DNA of 64,000 nucleotides from Amorphophallus konjac (GCA_022559845.1 CM040126.1:50586458-50650457), one strand, 5' to 3'; shown: positions 20,881 to 33,654, numbered from the stretch's first letter. Notes: a model not told the origin generated them from the letters alone. Numbers and translations: made by a program.

Positions 20881-21955
20881 TCGACCCCGTCGAGTAAGGG
20901 TCCGGGTCGCTCTGGTACCGATCCAGAAGATCTGGATCTATCCTCTGTAGCTCTGCCCAGGTGATCCAGGTGTCATCGGACGCGGGCCGTCCCCTCCAAC
21001 GTACCAAGTAGCGTTGGTACACTCCGCCTCGAGTAGTCGTCACCTGCTCGTCTAGTATACATTCTATCTGCTCTTACTGCTGAGGTAACAAGGCTGGAGG
21101 TGGGCACTCTAGGGTGGTGTCACTCACAATGGGCGGAGACGGCTCAAAGGGCTCACTGGGTATCACCGCTGGGTCCCTATAAGCGACGAGATCCGAGATG
21201 TTGAAAGTCGAGCTGATCCCGTAATCCTTTGGCAAGTCCACAACATATGCGTTCGATCCGACTCGCCTCACTACCCGAAAGGGACCGGCACCGCGAGCAT
21301 GCAACTTCTTCACAGCTCCTGAGGGAAACCGTTCAGGTCTGACCTTGATCATGACAGAATCGCCCTCCTGAAACTCATGGTGGTGCCTATGGGCGTCAGC
21401 CAATTCTTTGTATCGTGCGTTGCTGGACTCAATGTGGCGACGAACATGCTCATGCAACTGTCTAATATGGCTAGCAAAGGACTCGGTTGACTCAGACACA
21501 CGGGACTGGATGGGAGATGGGACTAGGTCTATAGGTCTCCTAGGTCTACGGCCAGTGACAATCTCGAAGGGGCTCATACCTGTAGACCTATTGACCGAAT
21601 CATTATAGGCGAACTCGGCCAAGGGTAAGACCAAATCCAAATCTCTGACTTGATCTCGGACAAGACACCTAAGAAGATCCCCCAAACTCCTATTGACAAC
21701 CTCAGTCTGACCATCGGTCTGGGGGTGATATGCAGTGGAGAATTTCAATTGGATGCCCATCATGTGCCATAAGGTTTTCCAAAAATAGCTAGTGAATCGT
21801 ACATCCCTATCTGACACTATGGTACGGGGAAGGTCAAACCTAGAGACAATGAGAGAAGAACATGCGGGCAACTCTAGTGGCATCCGAAGTCTTGGAGCAT
21901 GGAATGAACAAGGCCATCTTGGAGAACCAATCGACAACCACAAAGATCGAGTCAT
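20859..21955 (-). pseudogene. Gypsy 1 integrase C-terminal part and chromodomain
   Basis: The minus-strand frame begins in the integrase core with the second catalytic Asp (TIVSDRDVRF) and the Glu region (HPQTDGQTEVVN). It continues through the integrase C-terminal domain (VRPERFPSGAVKKL, GPFRVVRRVGSNAYVVDLP) to a TAA near 21074. In the same frame beyond it lies YQRYLVRWRGRPASDDTWI, a chromodomain with its aromatic residues, then a tail that runs into the PPT and LTR. Chromodomains steer integration to marked chromatin. A frameshift near 21850 separates this part from the upstream integrase frame. Confidence 0.88.
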
Positions 21956-22720
21956 GCTTTCGGAGGGTGCGGGGCAGTCCTAACACAAAGTCCATGCTAA
22001 TGTCCTGCCATGGGCTATCTGGGATGGGAAGGGGAGTATAGAGGCTGGTATTTTGCTTCCTCTGTTTGGCCATAGCACAAATGCGGCACTGGGCTACAAT
22101 ACGAGCAACATCCCTCTTTAGGCTAGGCCAGTAGAATCGGTGTTCAACCGCCTCTATGGTCTTGTTCCGGCCAAAGTGACCAGCAAGACCTCCCGCGTAC
22201 ATCTCCCACGTAAGAAAGTCACGAACAGAATTCCGTGGGATGCACAACTTGTCACCCCGGAATAGGTGACCCTCCTGCAGTACAAACTCACTATAATCGC
22301 GTGAGGGACCGGCCCAAAGGACGGCATAGATCGGACCAAAGTCCAGACAGTCAACATAGGCGTCCTTCAGCCTCTCTAGCCCTACCAGCTCAACACTCAT
22401 GGTGGTCAACATCATCACCCGACGACTCAGTGCATCGGCGACCTTGTTCTCCGCCCCTGCTTTGTGCTTGAGCACAAAGGTGTACTCCTGGAGATACTCC
22501 ACCCAACGACTATGGCGAGCATTCAGCTTCTTTTGGTTATGGAGGAATCGTAAGGCCTCATAGTCAGAGAAGAGGACAAACTCCTGGTGCAACAAATAGT
22601 GCCTCCAATATCTCAATGCCTGGACAACTGCGTAGAATTCTTTGTCGTATGTGGAATATCGCAGTTTGGCATCATTAAGCTTCTCGCTAAAGAATGCAAT
22701 GGGTGGGACTCCTGACTTAA
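21840..22720 (-). pseudogene. Gypsy 1 RNase H end and integrase N-terminal/core part
   Basis: After a one-base loss near 22715 the frame resumes with RYWRHYLLHQEFVLFSDYEAL (RNase H), VEYLQEYTFVLKHKAG and VADALSRR. It then has the integrase zinc-binding region (AGGLAGHFGRNKTIEAV, and CRICAMAK with its two Cys) and the first catalytic Asp in ISMDFVLGLPRT. The frame breaks again at about 21850. In gypsy elements integrase joins cDNA to the host chromosome. Confidence 0.88.
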
Positions 22721-24157
22721 AACGCCACCAATACCCACACCAGAAGCATCACATATGACCTCAAACACCTTAGAAAAATCAGGTAAAGCAAGGACATGTG
22801 CCTGGGTCATGCGCTCCTTAATGTCCTGAAAGGCCGTGGCTACAGCCTTAGTCCATACGAATGCCCCCTTCTTTATGCAATCAGTGATCGGGACAGTGAT
22901 GGAACTGAAGCCACGAATGAAGCGATGGTAGAACGTCGCTAAACCATGGAAACTATGGACATCGTGGAGCGTGCGGGGCTCGGGCCACTCCCTGATGGCC
23001 CTAATCTTCTCCGGATCAGCGAAGACTCCATCTCTCGACACAATGAACCCGAGAAAAGTAATCTGATCGGACATGAAAGCACATTTCTTTGGGTTGGCAA
23101 ATAAACTCTTTCTCCTTAGCACGACACAGACCTGCCTAAGATGGTCTAAGTGGTCCTCCCTAGTGCGGCTGTAGATAAGAATGTCATCAAAGTAGACGAC
23201 CAAGAAGACCCCTATCATAGGGCGTAAAACCTGGGTCATCAACCGCATGAAGGTGCTAGGGGCGTTGGAAAGCCCAAAGGGCATAACCAACCACTCATAA
23301 AGACCATCCTTGGTCTTGAATGCCGTCTTCCATTCATCTCCAAGCCTGATCCACACCTGGTGATAGCCACTACGAAGGTCTATCTTTGAGAAGATAGTGA
23401 CTCCCGACATCATATCAAGCAAGTCATCCAATCGGGGAATGGGAAAATGATACTTCACTGTGATCTTGTTGATTGTATGACTATCAACGCACATCCTCCA
23501 TGTGCCATCCTTCTTCAGGGCCAATAGTGCGGGGACAGCACATGGACTCTTGTTGTCCCTAAGGGACCCCCGACTCATCAACTCTTCGACCTGCCGCTGA
23601 AGCTCAGCATGGTCTGTGGGACTCATCTTATAATGGGGAAGGTTGGGCAAAGATGAGCCCGGGACGAGGTCGATCTCATGCTGGATATCCCTCATAGGTG
23701 GAAGGCCTCCAGGGAGGTCTTCGGGGAAGACATCAGAAAATTCCCGCAATATTGTGGCTATCTCTGGGGGATGCTCATCCTCAGACCTAGGGGCGACATC
23801 CTCTATGCCCCTGACAACGACAGCTAGAATGGGGTTACCCCTGGTCACCTCCTGTTCCATCTCTCTCGGACTGATCATCATCAACCTCCTGGGTAGAGGG
23901 TCCACTATGCTAGGAGCAGTCGAAGAGGTGGAGGCTTGTGCCGAGGTCAACGCGGGTGGACCGGCTTTCCCCTGACTAGGATATGTCGCAGTACTAGGGC
24001 CAGCTGGTCCTCGGACAGATGGGTCCTTCGGCAGGACGGGGTGGAGGGTAATCCTTTGGCCACCATGATCGAAGGTGCAAGTGTTCGACCTGCCATGAAG
24101 GGTGGCATCTCGGTCAAAGAGCCAAGACCTACCAAGGATGATACTACCGACCTCCAT
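22700..24157 (-). pseudogene. Gypsy 1 reverse transcriptase and RNase H start
   Basis: The polymerase motifs are in order: [15 protein letters not shown] lead-in, [62 protein letters not shown] and the catalytic [12 protein letters not shown]. These are followed by [11 protein letters not shown] and the RNase [14 protein letters not shown]. The metal-binding Asp residues of the YFDD box and the RNase H Asp are present. The frame is lost in RNase H by a frameshift near 22715. Upstream, [10 protein letters not shown] belongs to the protease-RT linker. It is part of the same gag-pol frame as gag. Confidence 0.92.
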
Positions 24158-24199
24158 AGGTAGTACATCACACCATATCGCATCATGGTATGCCTGGAA

Positions 24200-24931
24200 C
24201 TACAGCGGCACCAGACACCACAGTCTGACCGGGATGGAAGTGGAATCAACCCAAGAAACTCTATAGGGTGCGGGATGATCCACGGGCGTCAAACCAAGGC
24301 GCTTGATGGTGCATGTGGAGAGAGCGTTGATGCAGCTCCCGCTATCAATAATCACCTTGCATGCCTTCCCTTCCAGCCTACAAAATGTATGGAATATGGT
24401 GGTGCGACGCCAGTCGTCACTCACCTGCGGCTGGGTAAGGATGCACCTGACTACACCCAAATGTATGTCATCCTGATACTGGGTACCAGGGACGTCGACC
24501 TGCTCGCCCTCCAACAGCTCATCAAAGAATTCCTTGGCCAATTCCTGGTCTGGCTCATAACTGACTGGCACCAACTCAGGGGTGGGGTCACAGGCCGGCG
24601 TGTCGGTAATAACAAGTGTTCCCCGGGTGGGACACTTGCTGGCAAAGTGGCCAACTCCACCACAAGTGTAGCAACGGTCTCGTGTCCCAGTGCCCTGAGA
24701 TGTTCCACCAATCATTGGCCCCTTACCCTTATCCTCTCGATGGACTGGGTGTGTGGGAAGAAGAGGCCAAGCTGGTACGGCGGGCTGATAAGGCCGAGGG
24801 GTAGGGATGGGTGCCTGCGGGCGAGGGGGAGGGTCCCTCGGAGGGAAAGTGCGGAGCCTAGGAGCAGTGGGGTCCTGCCGAGGGGGTTCCGGGGGACGGG
24901 CCACCGGAAACTGGCTATAGGAGGTAGGCAT
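24200..24931 (-). pseudogene. Gypsy 1 nucleocapsid zinc knuckle and aspartic protease
   Basis: This begins with a Pro-rich linker (PPRQDPTAP), then one CCHC knuckle CYTCGGVGHFASKC near 24680. After an acidic spacer comes the aspartic protease with active-site word VIIDSGSCIN (DSG in place of the commoner DTG/DSGA). A stop at 24200 interrupts the frame, which continues in phase into the RT region. Protease would cleave the gag-pol polyprotein. Confidence 0.85.
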
Positions 24932-25972
24932 GGTACGAGGGTCGGTCCCACGCTGATAAGTGAACCCCGGGCGCTGGACGGGAGCGAACTCTGCCTCGAA
25001 CTACTCCAACTCTAGAGCAACCTGGTATGCGTCTTCCAAGGTGGTAACATTGCGGTGAAATAATTCATATTGGTAGTGGGGCCGCAAACTACGACGGAAG
25101 CGCGATACAGGCATGGTGCTCTCCTCCGTAACGCCACATCGTAAAAAGTACCCGTCAAACTCCGCGATGTAGTCTGACACGGATCGGTCCCCTTGGGTGA
25201 GACTCTGCCACCTATCAATAAGTCATTGACCGTACGTGGCATGAAGATACTTATGCCTAAGCTTATCCTTCATCTCATCCCAAGAACCTACCTGAGGCTC
25301 ATGACACAGAAAGAGCAAACTCTCTACATTGCTCCAGTAAGTCTGTGCTTGCCCTAACAACTTCATCTTGGCATACCTGACCCTCCGGTGGTCCGTCATC
25401 TCGAACCACTCAAAGTATCGGTCCATGCTGGCCTCCCAATCAAGATAGATCTTGGGTTCCAAAGGTTTGGACCCATCAAACGTGGGAGGGTCTGCACGGA
25501 CGGTCCTGAGGATCCGTTCGTCCTCATCATCCCAGTGTGGTCGGTGACCATACCGGCGCCGGCCATTTCCCTCGTAATCGTTGTCGGACTCGTAGTCCTC
25601 AAAATGGGGGGCACGTTGCCGTTGCTCCTCAGCCCGAGCTGGTACGAGCTAGGCAGCAGGCGCGGGCTGAGGAGCATGTGCCTGAGGGGCCGGGAGAATG
25701 CCGGGTAGGTCTCGGCGAGGGGTTCTCTCCACACTCTCTATCCTTCCAACCAGACCTTGGACAGATCGGTCAGAAGCCACGTCGCGGTCCTCCATGGCTT
25801 TGAATCGGCTCTCCATACGCTCGGTATGCTCCCTAAGAGTTTGCTCGGACCTATCCATGCGCTCCATGAGTAGAGCTATCATGTCCTCCAGGGAACGGCC
25901 TCTCGGGTTGGCACCTCGGTGTTCACCCATAGTGTCAGGGCGATGGTACTGGGCACCTCCACAGGTGGGCAT
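24932..25972 (-). pseudogene. Gypsy 1 gag (capsid) with three stops
   Basis: ATG at 25972 (MPTCGGAQYHRPD) opens a frame with a coiled-coil N-terminal part (LMERMDRSEQTLREHTERME). After a TAG at 25651 it reads on in phase through an acidic/basic hinge to the capsid region: FDGSKPLEPKIYLDWEASMD, VRYAKMKLLGQAQTYWSN and SWDEMKDKLRHKYL. It then meets TGA near 25225 and TAG near 25002. The spacing of PPTFDG, YLDWE and KLRHKYLP-like words is that of plant chromovirus gag. All three stops keep phase, so the decay is by point mutation. Confidence 0.85.
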
Positions 25973-26219
25973 GCAATGAGACGTAAAGAGAGCTAAGGGT
26001 GACTCACTAGACCTATATGGATGGACCGATGCAAGTCGGGGACCCTAGACTTAAACCGATATCCGGTACTTGGCGGAGTCCGGGGATCTGAAGATCCTCT
26101 CACGCGAGTGACTCGCCTCCCCGATAGGCGTAACATAACGGTCCGGTAACACCTGTTTATATACCGAGTATTGGGATGCAACGCAAGACCTTGGACCAGA
26201 CTACCCTAGACTCAAACCG

Positions 26220-26231
26220 GCTCTGATACCA
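26220..26231 (-). promoter_or_regulatory. Gypsy 1 primer-binding site
   Basis: GCTCTGATACCA is TGGTATCAGAGC on the minus strand, three bases from the 5' LTR end (26235). It fixes the orientation of the element as minus. Confidence 0.9.
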
Positions 26232-26234
26232 ATT

Positions 26235-28408
26235 TGATGCGGGACGACTACGAGACTCGACGCGGACGAGTTGCGACCTTGGACTCTATAGGACGATGCG
26301 ACGGGTTGGACGACACGACCAGCAACAACGATACAATGCGGCACCTAAAGAGCTCCAGAAGAGGCGATGTGCCCCAAACAAGAAGTGCTAACTCACGGTC
26401 ATCCCCATCGAGGTAAGCGAAACGATCTGCACGGTTGAGTAACCGGCTTTGAGTCTTGGGTGGTCGGCTTGCTCTCACGCTCGGAACGAGTCATGGGACA
26501 GGTCTCGCACTCACAACTCACAGCGGTGATGTATCGCGAGCTAGATAGGAAAGTAACCTACTCACATGCAGCGGCATCTAGAACGCATACTAGCTAAGCA
26601 AATACGACAAAAGGGGGTGGCGGGTGTACCTCCACGCTCGGGGCGTGGGGAAGACTTCCCGGCCGAGATCTGGAACTCCCGGTACAGAAATAATTAATAA
26701 TTACAGAAATAATGCTAAGCCCACTCCACGCAGGGAGGTAACAGGTAACACGTGGGATCCGGGAGCACCAATCTCGAGTTGGCGGGCAGCAATCGATGGC
26801 GCTCGGGCGGACGCGGTCGGCCGGTTTAGCTCCGTTCACTCGGGCCCACCGAATGGTACGTGTGACCCGCTGCTGGTACGATGGCGTCCGGGGCGGCTCC
26901 TGGCTACAGTGACTGATGGGGACGCTCTTGGAGTGTCCCGGGTCGATCCCCGGGAGCGGCGGTCGCCGGAGTGGAGGCGGTCGATTTCTTGGGAATTATC
27001 TCCCAATGTTGTCCCGCTGCTGTGTTTCTGTCCAGATCTATGCGCTCCGGTGAGATCAGCTGGTACGCTCAACTTCAATGTCGGATCGGGACACAAAAGG
27101 TACCGTTGGAAAGAGGACTTGAAATCCTACAACATACTAGAATTACAGACTCGTCCAACGGTTGGATTGAAAATGAGAGTGACTACAAGCTGACTGAGCA
27201 CACTGTCCTGAAATAAAGAACAGACAGGATAGAACCTAACCTCCCTGATCAAGGGCTTTGACTAAGTCAAATGGCTGAATTAGGACCAGATATTTTTATG
27301 GTGGGTAGAGGGGAGCGTGACGGAGACGCACATAGCTCATTTGTGATATTTGGACAACATTTGATGGGTGAGAAAAATCGTCTACTAAGAATTTATCCGG
27401 CAGACCTGCACACAGGCAGATTTTGGGGAAGATGAACAGGTGGATGGGAAAGGGGGCAAACGGGTCCTGATCGACCTAAACATTGAACTGGAAATGTCCA
27501 CTGATGGGGGGAGCCTACCCTTAAAGTTTTGCGATGATCCAACGGTCGGATCTCCGTACCAGTTCTTTCACCGAGTTGCTGTCCTGAAACTCCAAGTTTG
27601 GGGCAGCAGGATGTAGACCGGCTCGTGGAGACTGAACGGCGGCACGAACGGCGGCGGAGGCGGCGGTGAACGTTCACAGAAGATAGATGAAGAAGATAAG
27701 TAGAAGAAATATGAGGGAGATAGAAGATTTGGGATCAGATCTAGAGAGAGTTGGGGGTGGGAGGAGGAAGAACACCAAGAACACTCAAGAGGGAGAGGGG
27801 AGTGCACACCAATCAATATTCTCTTCAATTTTCTCATTAGTTCCACACAAAATACAATGAGAGACTATAAGTATTCAAACCCTAGATCTAGACCCAAGGA
27901 CATCCACTAACACCAAAGGACATCCACTAACATCAAAGGACATCCACTAACTCCGAAGGACATCCACTAATATTGGTCAAGGGTAGGTGGGAGACAAGCA
28001 TGGGGGACAAGGAGGGGTCATCCTCTACCTTTGTCTCCTTGGTCTAATGGTCCAAGTCTTCTAGAAGCCCATCTTGGGCCTTGGACCAACCTTTTAGGCC
28101 CACATGTGTAGAAGCCCATAAGGGAGAGAGAGGCCTAATGGGGCTCCTAAAAGTTTGGAGGCCCAATTTAGAAATTGGGCTCCTTACCTGAAGTGTAATC
28201 CATTTTATAACCTTGACCCATTACACTCATAAATACTCAAAATAAATACACACCAATACACTAAACATAAAGAAAGTATCAACACTCAAGGAGGGACTCC
28301 ATACTATCGCCCAGCCACAACGATGTCGATGTCGACCGAGTCGTGCTGCGGGTCCGGTACCGACGGCTCGCTGAGTCGAGCCGTACTCGTGCTCTGGTGT
28401 CCTCACCA
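26235..28408 (-). repeat. Gypsy 1 5' LTR
   Basis: It is a direct repeat of the 3' LTR with four instead of five 20-bp minisatellite units (27896-27975). The minus-strand start TGGTGAGG lies against the duplication CTCAT at 28409-28413. Confidence 0.93.
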
Positions 28409-29343
28409 CTCATATTCACAATTGAAAATTCATAAAGATTGTTTGACCTGGAAGCTTTCATATGATATCATTTTGAGAGATTGCTCATGTGTTCAATCTG
28501 GTCAAGTTTACTCTACATACATTTGATTCATAAATGTCATCTCTTGCCTGAACTTCTTGTTTACTTGATATCTTGCTGCATATAAGGCTCACATGCATAT
28601 GCTCATGCTCAGCAATAGTGCATTTATATAAGACTGCAATGGTATCTCATTTTTATGCATCACCCAGAGGGTACTCCACCAAGTGCCATGGGTAGTTTTG
28701 CACTTAATTACGGCACTCTAGATAATCATGAGCATAAAGTCTTGCGCTAAGCTTGCATGTGTTGCATATAGTCAGGGGGAGTTAATTAGTGTAATTCTTG
28801 TGTCTCACACATATGTGCTTACATTATCTCTCATGCATATTGTCAGGGAAGGTTTTGAATGTTCTGAATCTGAATCATGTCAAATTGATAGACAAGTTCA
28901 TTCATCAAAGCTGCTAAAATCAGTCATCTTCTTCTATAAGAAGCAGTGATGTACCTTGAATGCATTGCGAGTTTGAACCTAATGAACTTCAGAGATTAAA
29001 AATAAAACTCAATGAAAAAGGATCATGAAACACTTTTAATAGTTCTCAACCAACTAGCATATATCATGTCTTTTGGAGTCTTTCTAAATCAGATATTGTC
29101 TAAACTCAGGTTGATTTGGTTGAGAAAACCCGGAAGCTTGTATTATTTTTAAACAACACTCTCTAAAAATGAAATGAGAAGCTGTGTTAAAATGATAAAT
29201 CATACATGCCAATGGCAGAGCAATGATTGAATGCACTGAGAAACTGGGTACTTCATCAATGAAATGGAGACAAACTCATGTCATGAAGTGCTTCGAGTTG
29301 TCTCTGTTCAGAAAATCATTAAAGGTTAGTCTCACTAAGTATC

Positions 29344-29378
29344 TAGGGGTACTGGCATCTGATAAACGTGTACCCTTA
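29344..29378 (+). ncRNA. Twin hairpin, copy 1
   Basis: TAGGGGTAC (29344-29352) pairs with GTACCCTTA (29370-29378) over 9 bp with one G-U. The 17-nt loop is TGGCATCTGATAAACGT. Its partner copy differs in the stem at two pairs, both compensated. This is a candidate structured RNA element, not a proven transcript. Confidence 0.55.
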
Positions 29379-29431
29379 CAAGAAAGGTGAACACTAAACC
29401 GGAAACAGAATAGTAAATCCTATTGAGTAAC

Positions 29432-29466
29432 TAGGAGCACTAGCGTCTGATAAACGTGTGCTCTTA
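29432..29466 (+). ncRNA. Twin hairpin, copy 2
   Basis: TAGGAGCAC (29432-29440) pairs with GTGCTCTTA (29458-29466) over 9 bp. The 17-nt loop TAGCGTCTGATAAACGT differs from copy 1 at two bases. It lies 88 bp downstream of copy 1. Confidence 0.55.
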
Positions 29467-31571
29467 TGTCAAAAGGCAAGGTTATACTTGACTGTTCTAA
29501 TAGAGTAAGGAAAAGAATAGAAAAAATTGACACTGCTCCTCTGAACTTTAGATCAGAACTGTGTTTTTGTTTAATCCCAATACATGTTCTGGTTTCTTCT
29601 GATAGATACATTGATGTTTAGATAATTAAGATGAAGGAAGACAAAATCTGACATGCATCATGTTCTTCTGGTTTTCCACTATTAAGAGTTCACACTGATT
29701 GCTTTTCAATAGAGTGAAGTGGATATTATCTAACTTTCATAATTTTTAAACCACATAATTCTTGTATGCATTAATCTGAATTCTTATACTAGAAGAAACT
29801 ATGCTCGGTTTACTTTGTCAATGAACAACCATTCAGTTTGTCTATCAGATTTTTCTTCTTCTGTCTGAGTCACTTGCATGGTCTTCATGTCATGGTTTCA
29901 TTCATATAGTCAATTGCATATCATTCATATTGCATATTCCAAATAACTTGTTTGAGTGCATTCATTCAGGGGGAGTATAAGAAAACTCAAACATTGGTAT
30001 TCGTGGTATTAATCCAAGGGGGAGAATAGTTGAATGTCCCTGTGGTTCAGCTATGTCACAAGAGAGTATCTGTTCAGGGGGAGATTTTGAGTCATTACCT
30101 CTCTTTCAACAATAATGATCATTCTTTTTGATGTTGTCAAAGGGGGAGAATTTGTGTGAGTCATTTGTCTTGAGTGCTCATTGCATATTTCATACATGAA
30201 TGCTCATATTGGCTTAATCATCATGCTGAATCTATTGCAATGACTCATAATATTGCCATCATCAAAAAGGGGGAGATTGTTGTGTCCCCTGTGATTCTGA
30301 AGTTTTGATGATGACAAATATTATGTCTCTTTATATATGACCTTGATCACTTAATTGTGATGCATTGATGTCATCATTTATAAAAAGTATGAAATATGTC
30401 AGAACAGGTTCTAAAGATGATTCAAGAAGACATGAAAAGAAAGTCAATGGTCAACTCCAATTGACAGCAAGTCAATTTCTGGTAAAATGTGAATCAGCTT
30501 CTGACAGGTAAAGTCAATGATCATCCAAGTCTGATACATGTTCAGATCAGTACAGATATCTCAGACTTCCATTTGGTTGCATATAAAGTCTGTGTTAGCT
30601 TTACGTAAGATTGGTGCACGTTTGTGCTTCATGCATACAGGTCGGTGCAATGTGCTCTTTGGTTCAAGCAACGTTAGTGCATAGTTCAGTGTTTCATACA
30701 TTCAACGTCTGCGCATACCGTGTTGTTAAGCATACAACATCGGTGCATACTCAGTTGGTTTGCATATGTAGGTCTGTGCACATTCATCGTTAGGAAGAAC
30801 AACGTCGGTGCTAGTTGTGTGGATACATGGTATAGAGTCTGTGCATGTTTGCCTGGCAACATACATAGAGTCGGTGCACGTTTCGTATGTCAGCATATAC
30901 ATAGTCGGTGCATGTTTAGGTTTCATGCAATAAGCATTCATGAGGTCAGTGCATACTTAAAGCATTTGGGTTTGCAAGTTGGTGCATGGCTTGAACATCA
31001 AGTCGGTGCACTCTCTCTTCTATAGAACATCAGTCGGTGCACACAGGGTCGGTGCACACTCATGCATATATGTCCGAGCACTGAGCATATATCAAGGTCC
31101 GAGCATACACATCGTCGGAGCATGTTTTTGGCAAAGGCCTATACACGGTCGGTGCACATTTGGTGATAGTCTGATAGAGTCAGTGCAAAGTGTATGTTTC
31201 CTATGCCAAAGTCGGTGCACATTTAGCATTGGCCTTATTGGAGTCGATGCTAGCACAGAGTGTCTAGCATATAGGGTATGTGCTAGTTTGTCATGCCTTG
31301 TTACTGGGTCGGTGCTAGTTGCACTTTCTGCATTGACAAAGTCGGAGCACATTTTGAACTGCGCACATTTAAGGTCAATGCTAGCACATTAAGGTCGATG
31401 CTAGTATGTCGCGTATTGCTTACGAGGTCAGTGCAGGTTCTTGTTGTATTGTGAACATAGTCGGTGCACATTTCTGCCTCATGCACATAAGGTCTGTGCA
31501 GCGGCATGTTTTTCCTTAAATAAGGTCGGTGCATTGTTCTACATCTGATCATATGTTATGAGGGTCTGAGT

Positions 31572-31576
31572 ATGCT
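31572..31576. repeat. Target duplication ATGCT, left copy (gypsy 2)
   Basis: ATGCT recurs at 38115-38119. Removing the insert and one copy restores the LTR sequence seen at 14335-14345. Confidence 0.88.
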
Positions 31577-33654
31577 TGATACGGGATGGACACGCGACCT
31601 GGGACTCTAGCTCGCAATCGTTCCTAAGCGAGGGAAGACGTGGGACCAGGCGCGGTTGAGAAACCAGCCGCGAGTCTCGGGTATCGACTTTTCCGCATTA
31701 ACTCGGAATGAGTCACGGGACGGTACACTCACTCACTCTCGCAGCGGTGATAACAATATATCAAGCTAGTATCCTACACTCGCAGCGGCATATACGAATG
31801 AATACGAACTAAGCAAAATGTGATAAAGAGTGGGGGCGAGTGTACCTCCACGCTCCAGGCGTGGGGAAGACGCTCCCGGCCAAGTACGGTAACTCCCAGT
31901 TAAATAATTATTACAATAATTACAGAAATAGTTTCTACTGCCCACTCCACGTAGGGAGGTAACGGGCTACAAATGCGGCCCAGGAGGACCGAACTTGGGT
32001 TGACGGGTAACGTTTTGATGTAGCTTCAGCGGCACGCGTATTCACAAACGTGGGCCCACGTGCTCATCGGCGGGTCCAAGTGGGCCTGGAGTGGGACCGC
32101 TGTGACGTTGGCTCTAGGAGAAGTGCTCCCTGGGACGGTGGCACGCTGGTTCGCCTCGTGGGAGGCGAGTCGGCTCCGGTCTCACTTGTTGACTTTGCTA
32201 CCCACGGATCTGAAGCTGCTGTTTTACAGCGCACGACCCGGCGAGATCTGCTGCTGCGATCAGTCGCAACGTCGGATCGACACACAAAAAGTACCGTTGG
32301 AAAGCTCTTTCAAAATACTTCGATCTAGAGCCAGAGAAATATTTTTGAATTTCTCGGATCTGGCCTTAGTTGATTTTACAAGTTGTTGTTGGACAGAACC
32401 TGAAATCTCAGGGCAGAAGTGATTTTTCCTGAGAACTGACGTTGACCGTGACTCAAATGACAGATTTAGAACTTGGACTCTTCATGAAAGTTGTATAGGA
32501 TGGAAACAAGGAAGACGGGGATAATTTTTATTTGACTTTTGGTGGAGATTTCAATTTTTGGGGGATTTTATACTGACAGGGGTTCGGATCTGAACTGCAT
32601 AGGACAGAACAGATTTGGGAAAAGACAGCAATTTTTAAAAATACAAAGAGAACTTCAAAAATTCCAAGAAAATTCGTGGATGATGGGGGTGGTGGACAGA
32701 ACTCCCAATAAATTTGGGGATTCAAACAAATAAGAAGAAGTGGGTCAAAGAGGGGAAACTCAGGGTTGTTGTGGCAGGATCTGAACAGAAGATAGAACTG
32801 GAAGGTGGAAATACACGAAAATGGAAAAATAGAAAAAGAAAGGTAAATGATGGGATTTTTTTTGTGGAGGCTGGGGTGGACGTGGATGATTCACCCTCTA
32901 AGTTTGGTTGCGATTTGAGCTCCTGATGGAGAGCTAAAAATCACGGAGTAGGGTTCTATCCTGATGTAGATAGAACTCCGGTGATGAAGACGGTGGCGCG
33001 ATGGCGGTGCGATGGCGGCGGCGGCAGAAATAGAATTCAAAGTGGATAAGGAGAAGATAGAAGGACATCACACCCAAGATTTAGCAGAAATTCATCTGCA
33101 AGATGGGGAGAGAGAGAGGAGGAGGGCACACCCTTCTTTGGCTACAACCAAATTCATAATTTTTCTCTTCATTAATTCTTACAAAACACTATACATGGGT
33201 TTATATAGACGGGGAGGAAGGGGGAGGGGGTTGGAATTCGTGAGAGAGAGGGGAGGGGTAGCATCTTCTTCCCCCATGTGGTCAATTGGCCTAAAAATAT
33301 AAAATACAAAATGCCATTTTAATGGGGGGGCACCCCTTGACTTAAGGGGAGGCATCTTGGACATTTTTCACCCATTGTCCCCCTTTGAATGGTTAATCAT
33401 CTAGAAGCCCACCTTGGACCTTTGACTGGCCCCACATGGGCCCTAAGACTTAGGTGGACCAATAGGGAAGGAGATGGGGGCCCCTTGCTGGTCCTACTGG
33501 ACTTTTGCACAAAAACCCAAAGAATCCTAGGGAATGACACATTGGCTCATAAAGCCTTACAATTGTAAACATACTTTCCCAAGGATATAAAAATAAACTA
33601 AAGGATATAAATGTAAAATAAAATGTTAGTGCTCTTGCTCTGATGTCCCCATCA
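31577..33654 (-). repeat. Gypsy 2 3' LTR
   Basis: Direct repeat of 36040-38114. A related solo LTR lies at 48453-50483. Short ORFs in it recur in the partner LTR without known domains. Confidence 0.9.

Larger units (their letters stand above)
18669..28408 (-). mobile_element. Gypsy 1: full-length chromodomain Ty3/gypsy element
   Basis: It is 9,740 bp with LTRs of 2,190 and 2,174 bp whose minus-strand ends are TGGTGAGG and CGCATCA, and a 5-bp duplication CTCAT. Order on the minus strand: LTR (26235-28408), PBS, gag, protease, reverse transcriptase, RNase H, integrase, chromodomain, PPT, LTR (18669-20858). RT before INT makes it Ty3/gypsy, and the chromodomain makes it a chromovirus. Several stops and at least two frameshifts disable it. 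By eye the LTRs differ at about ten sites in their first 200 bp. Confidence 0.93.
28414..30263 (+). other. E1 non-coding DNA between gag and 3' LTR, right part
   Basis: About 1.85 kb with no coding signal. It holds two related hairpins (29344-29378 and 29432-29466) and five AGGGGGAG tracts before the PPT proper. A pol region would normally be here; no trace was seen. Confidence 0.7.
28773..30277 (+). promoter_or_regulatory. Six iterated polypurine tracts upstream of the E1 3' LTR
   Basis: CAGGGGGAG-type words occur at about 28773, 29967, 30016, 30075, 30139 and 30264. The last, AAAAAGGGGGAGAT, touches the LTR start TGTTGTGTCC and is the functional PPT. Repeated PPTs are a described Sirevirus trait. 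Confidence 0.8.

Noticed and set aside
32050..33302. ORFs in the gypsy 2 LTR
   Set aside because: Repeated in both LTRs at 36524-37761, short, without domains, and antisense to the element.
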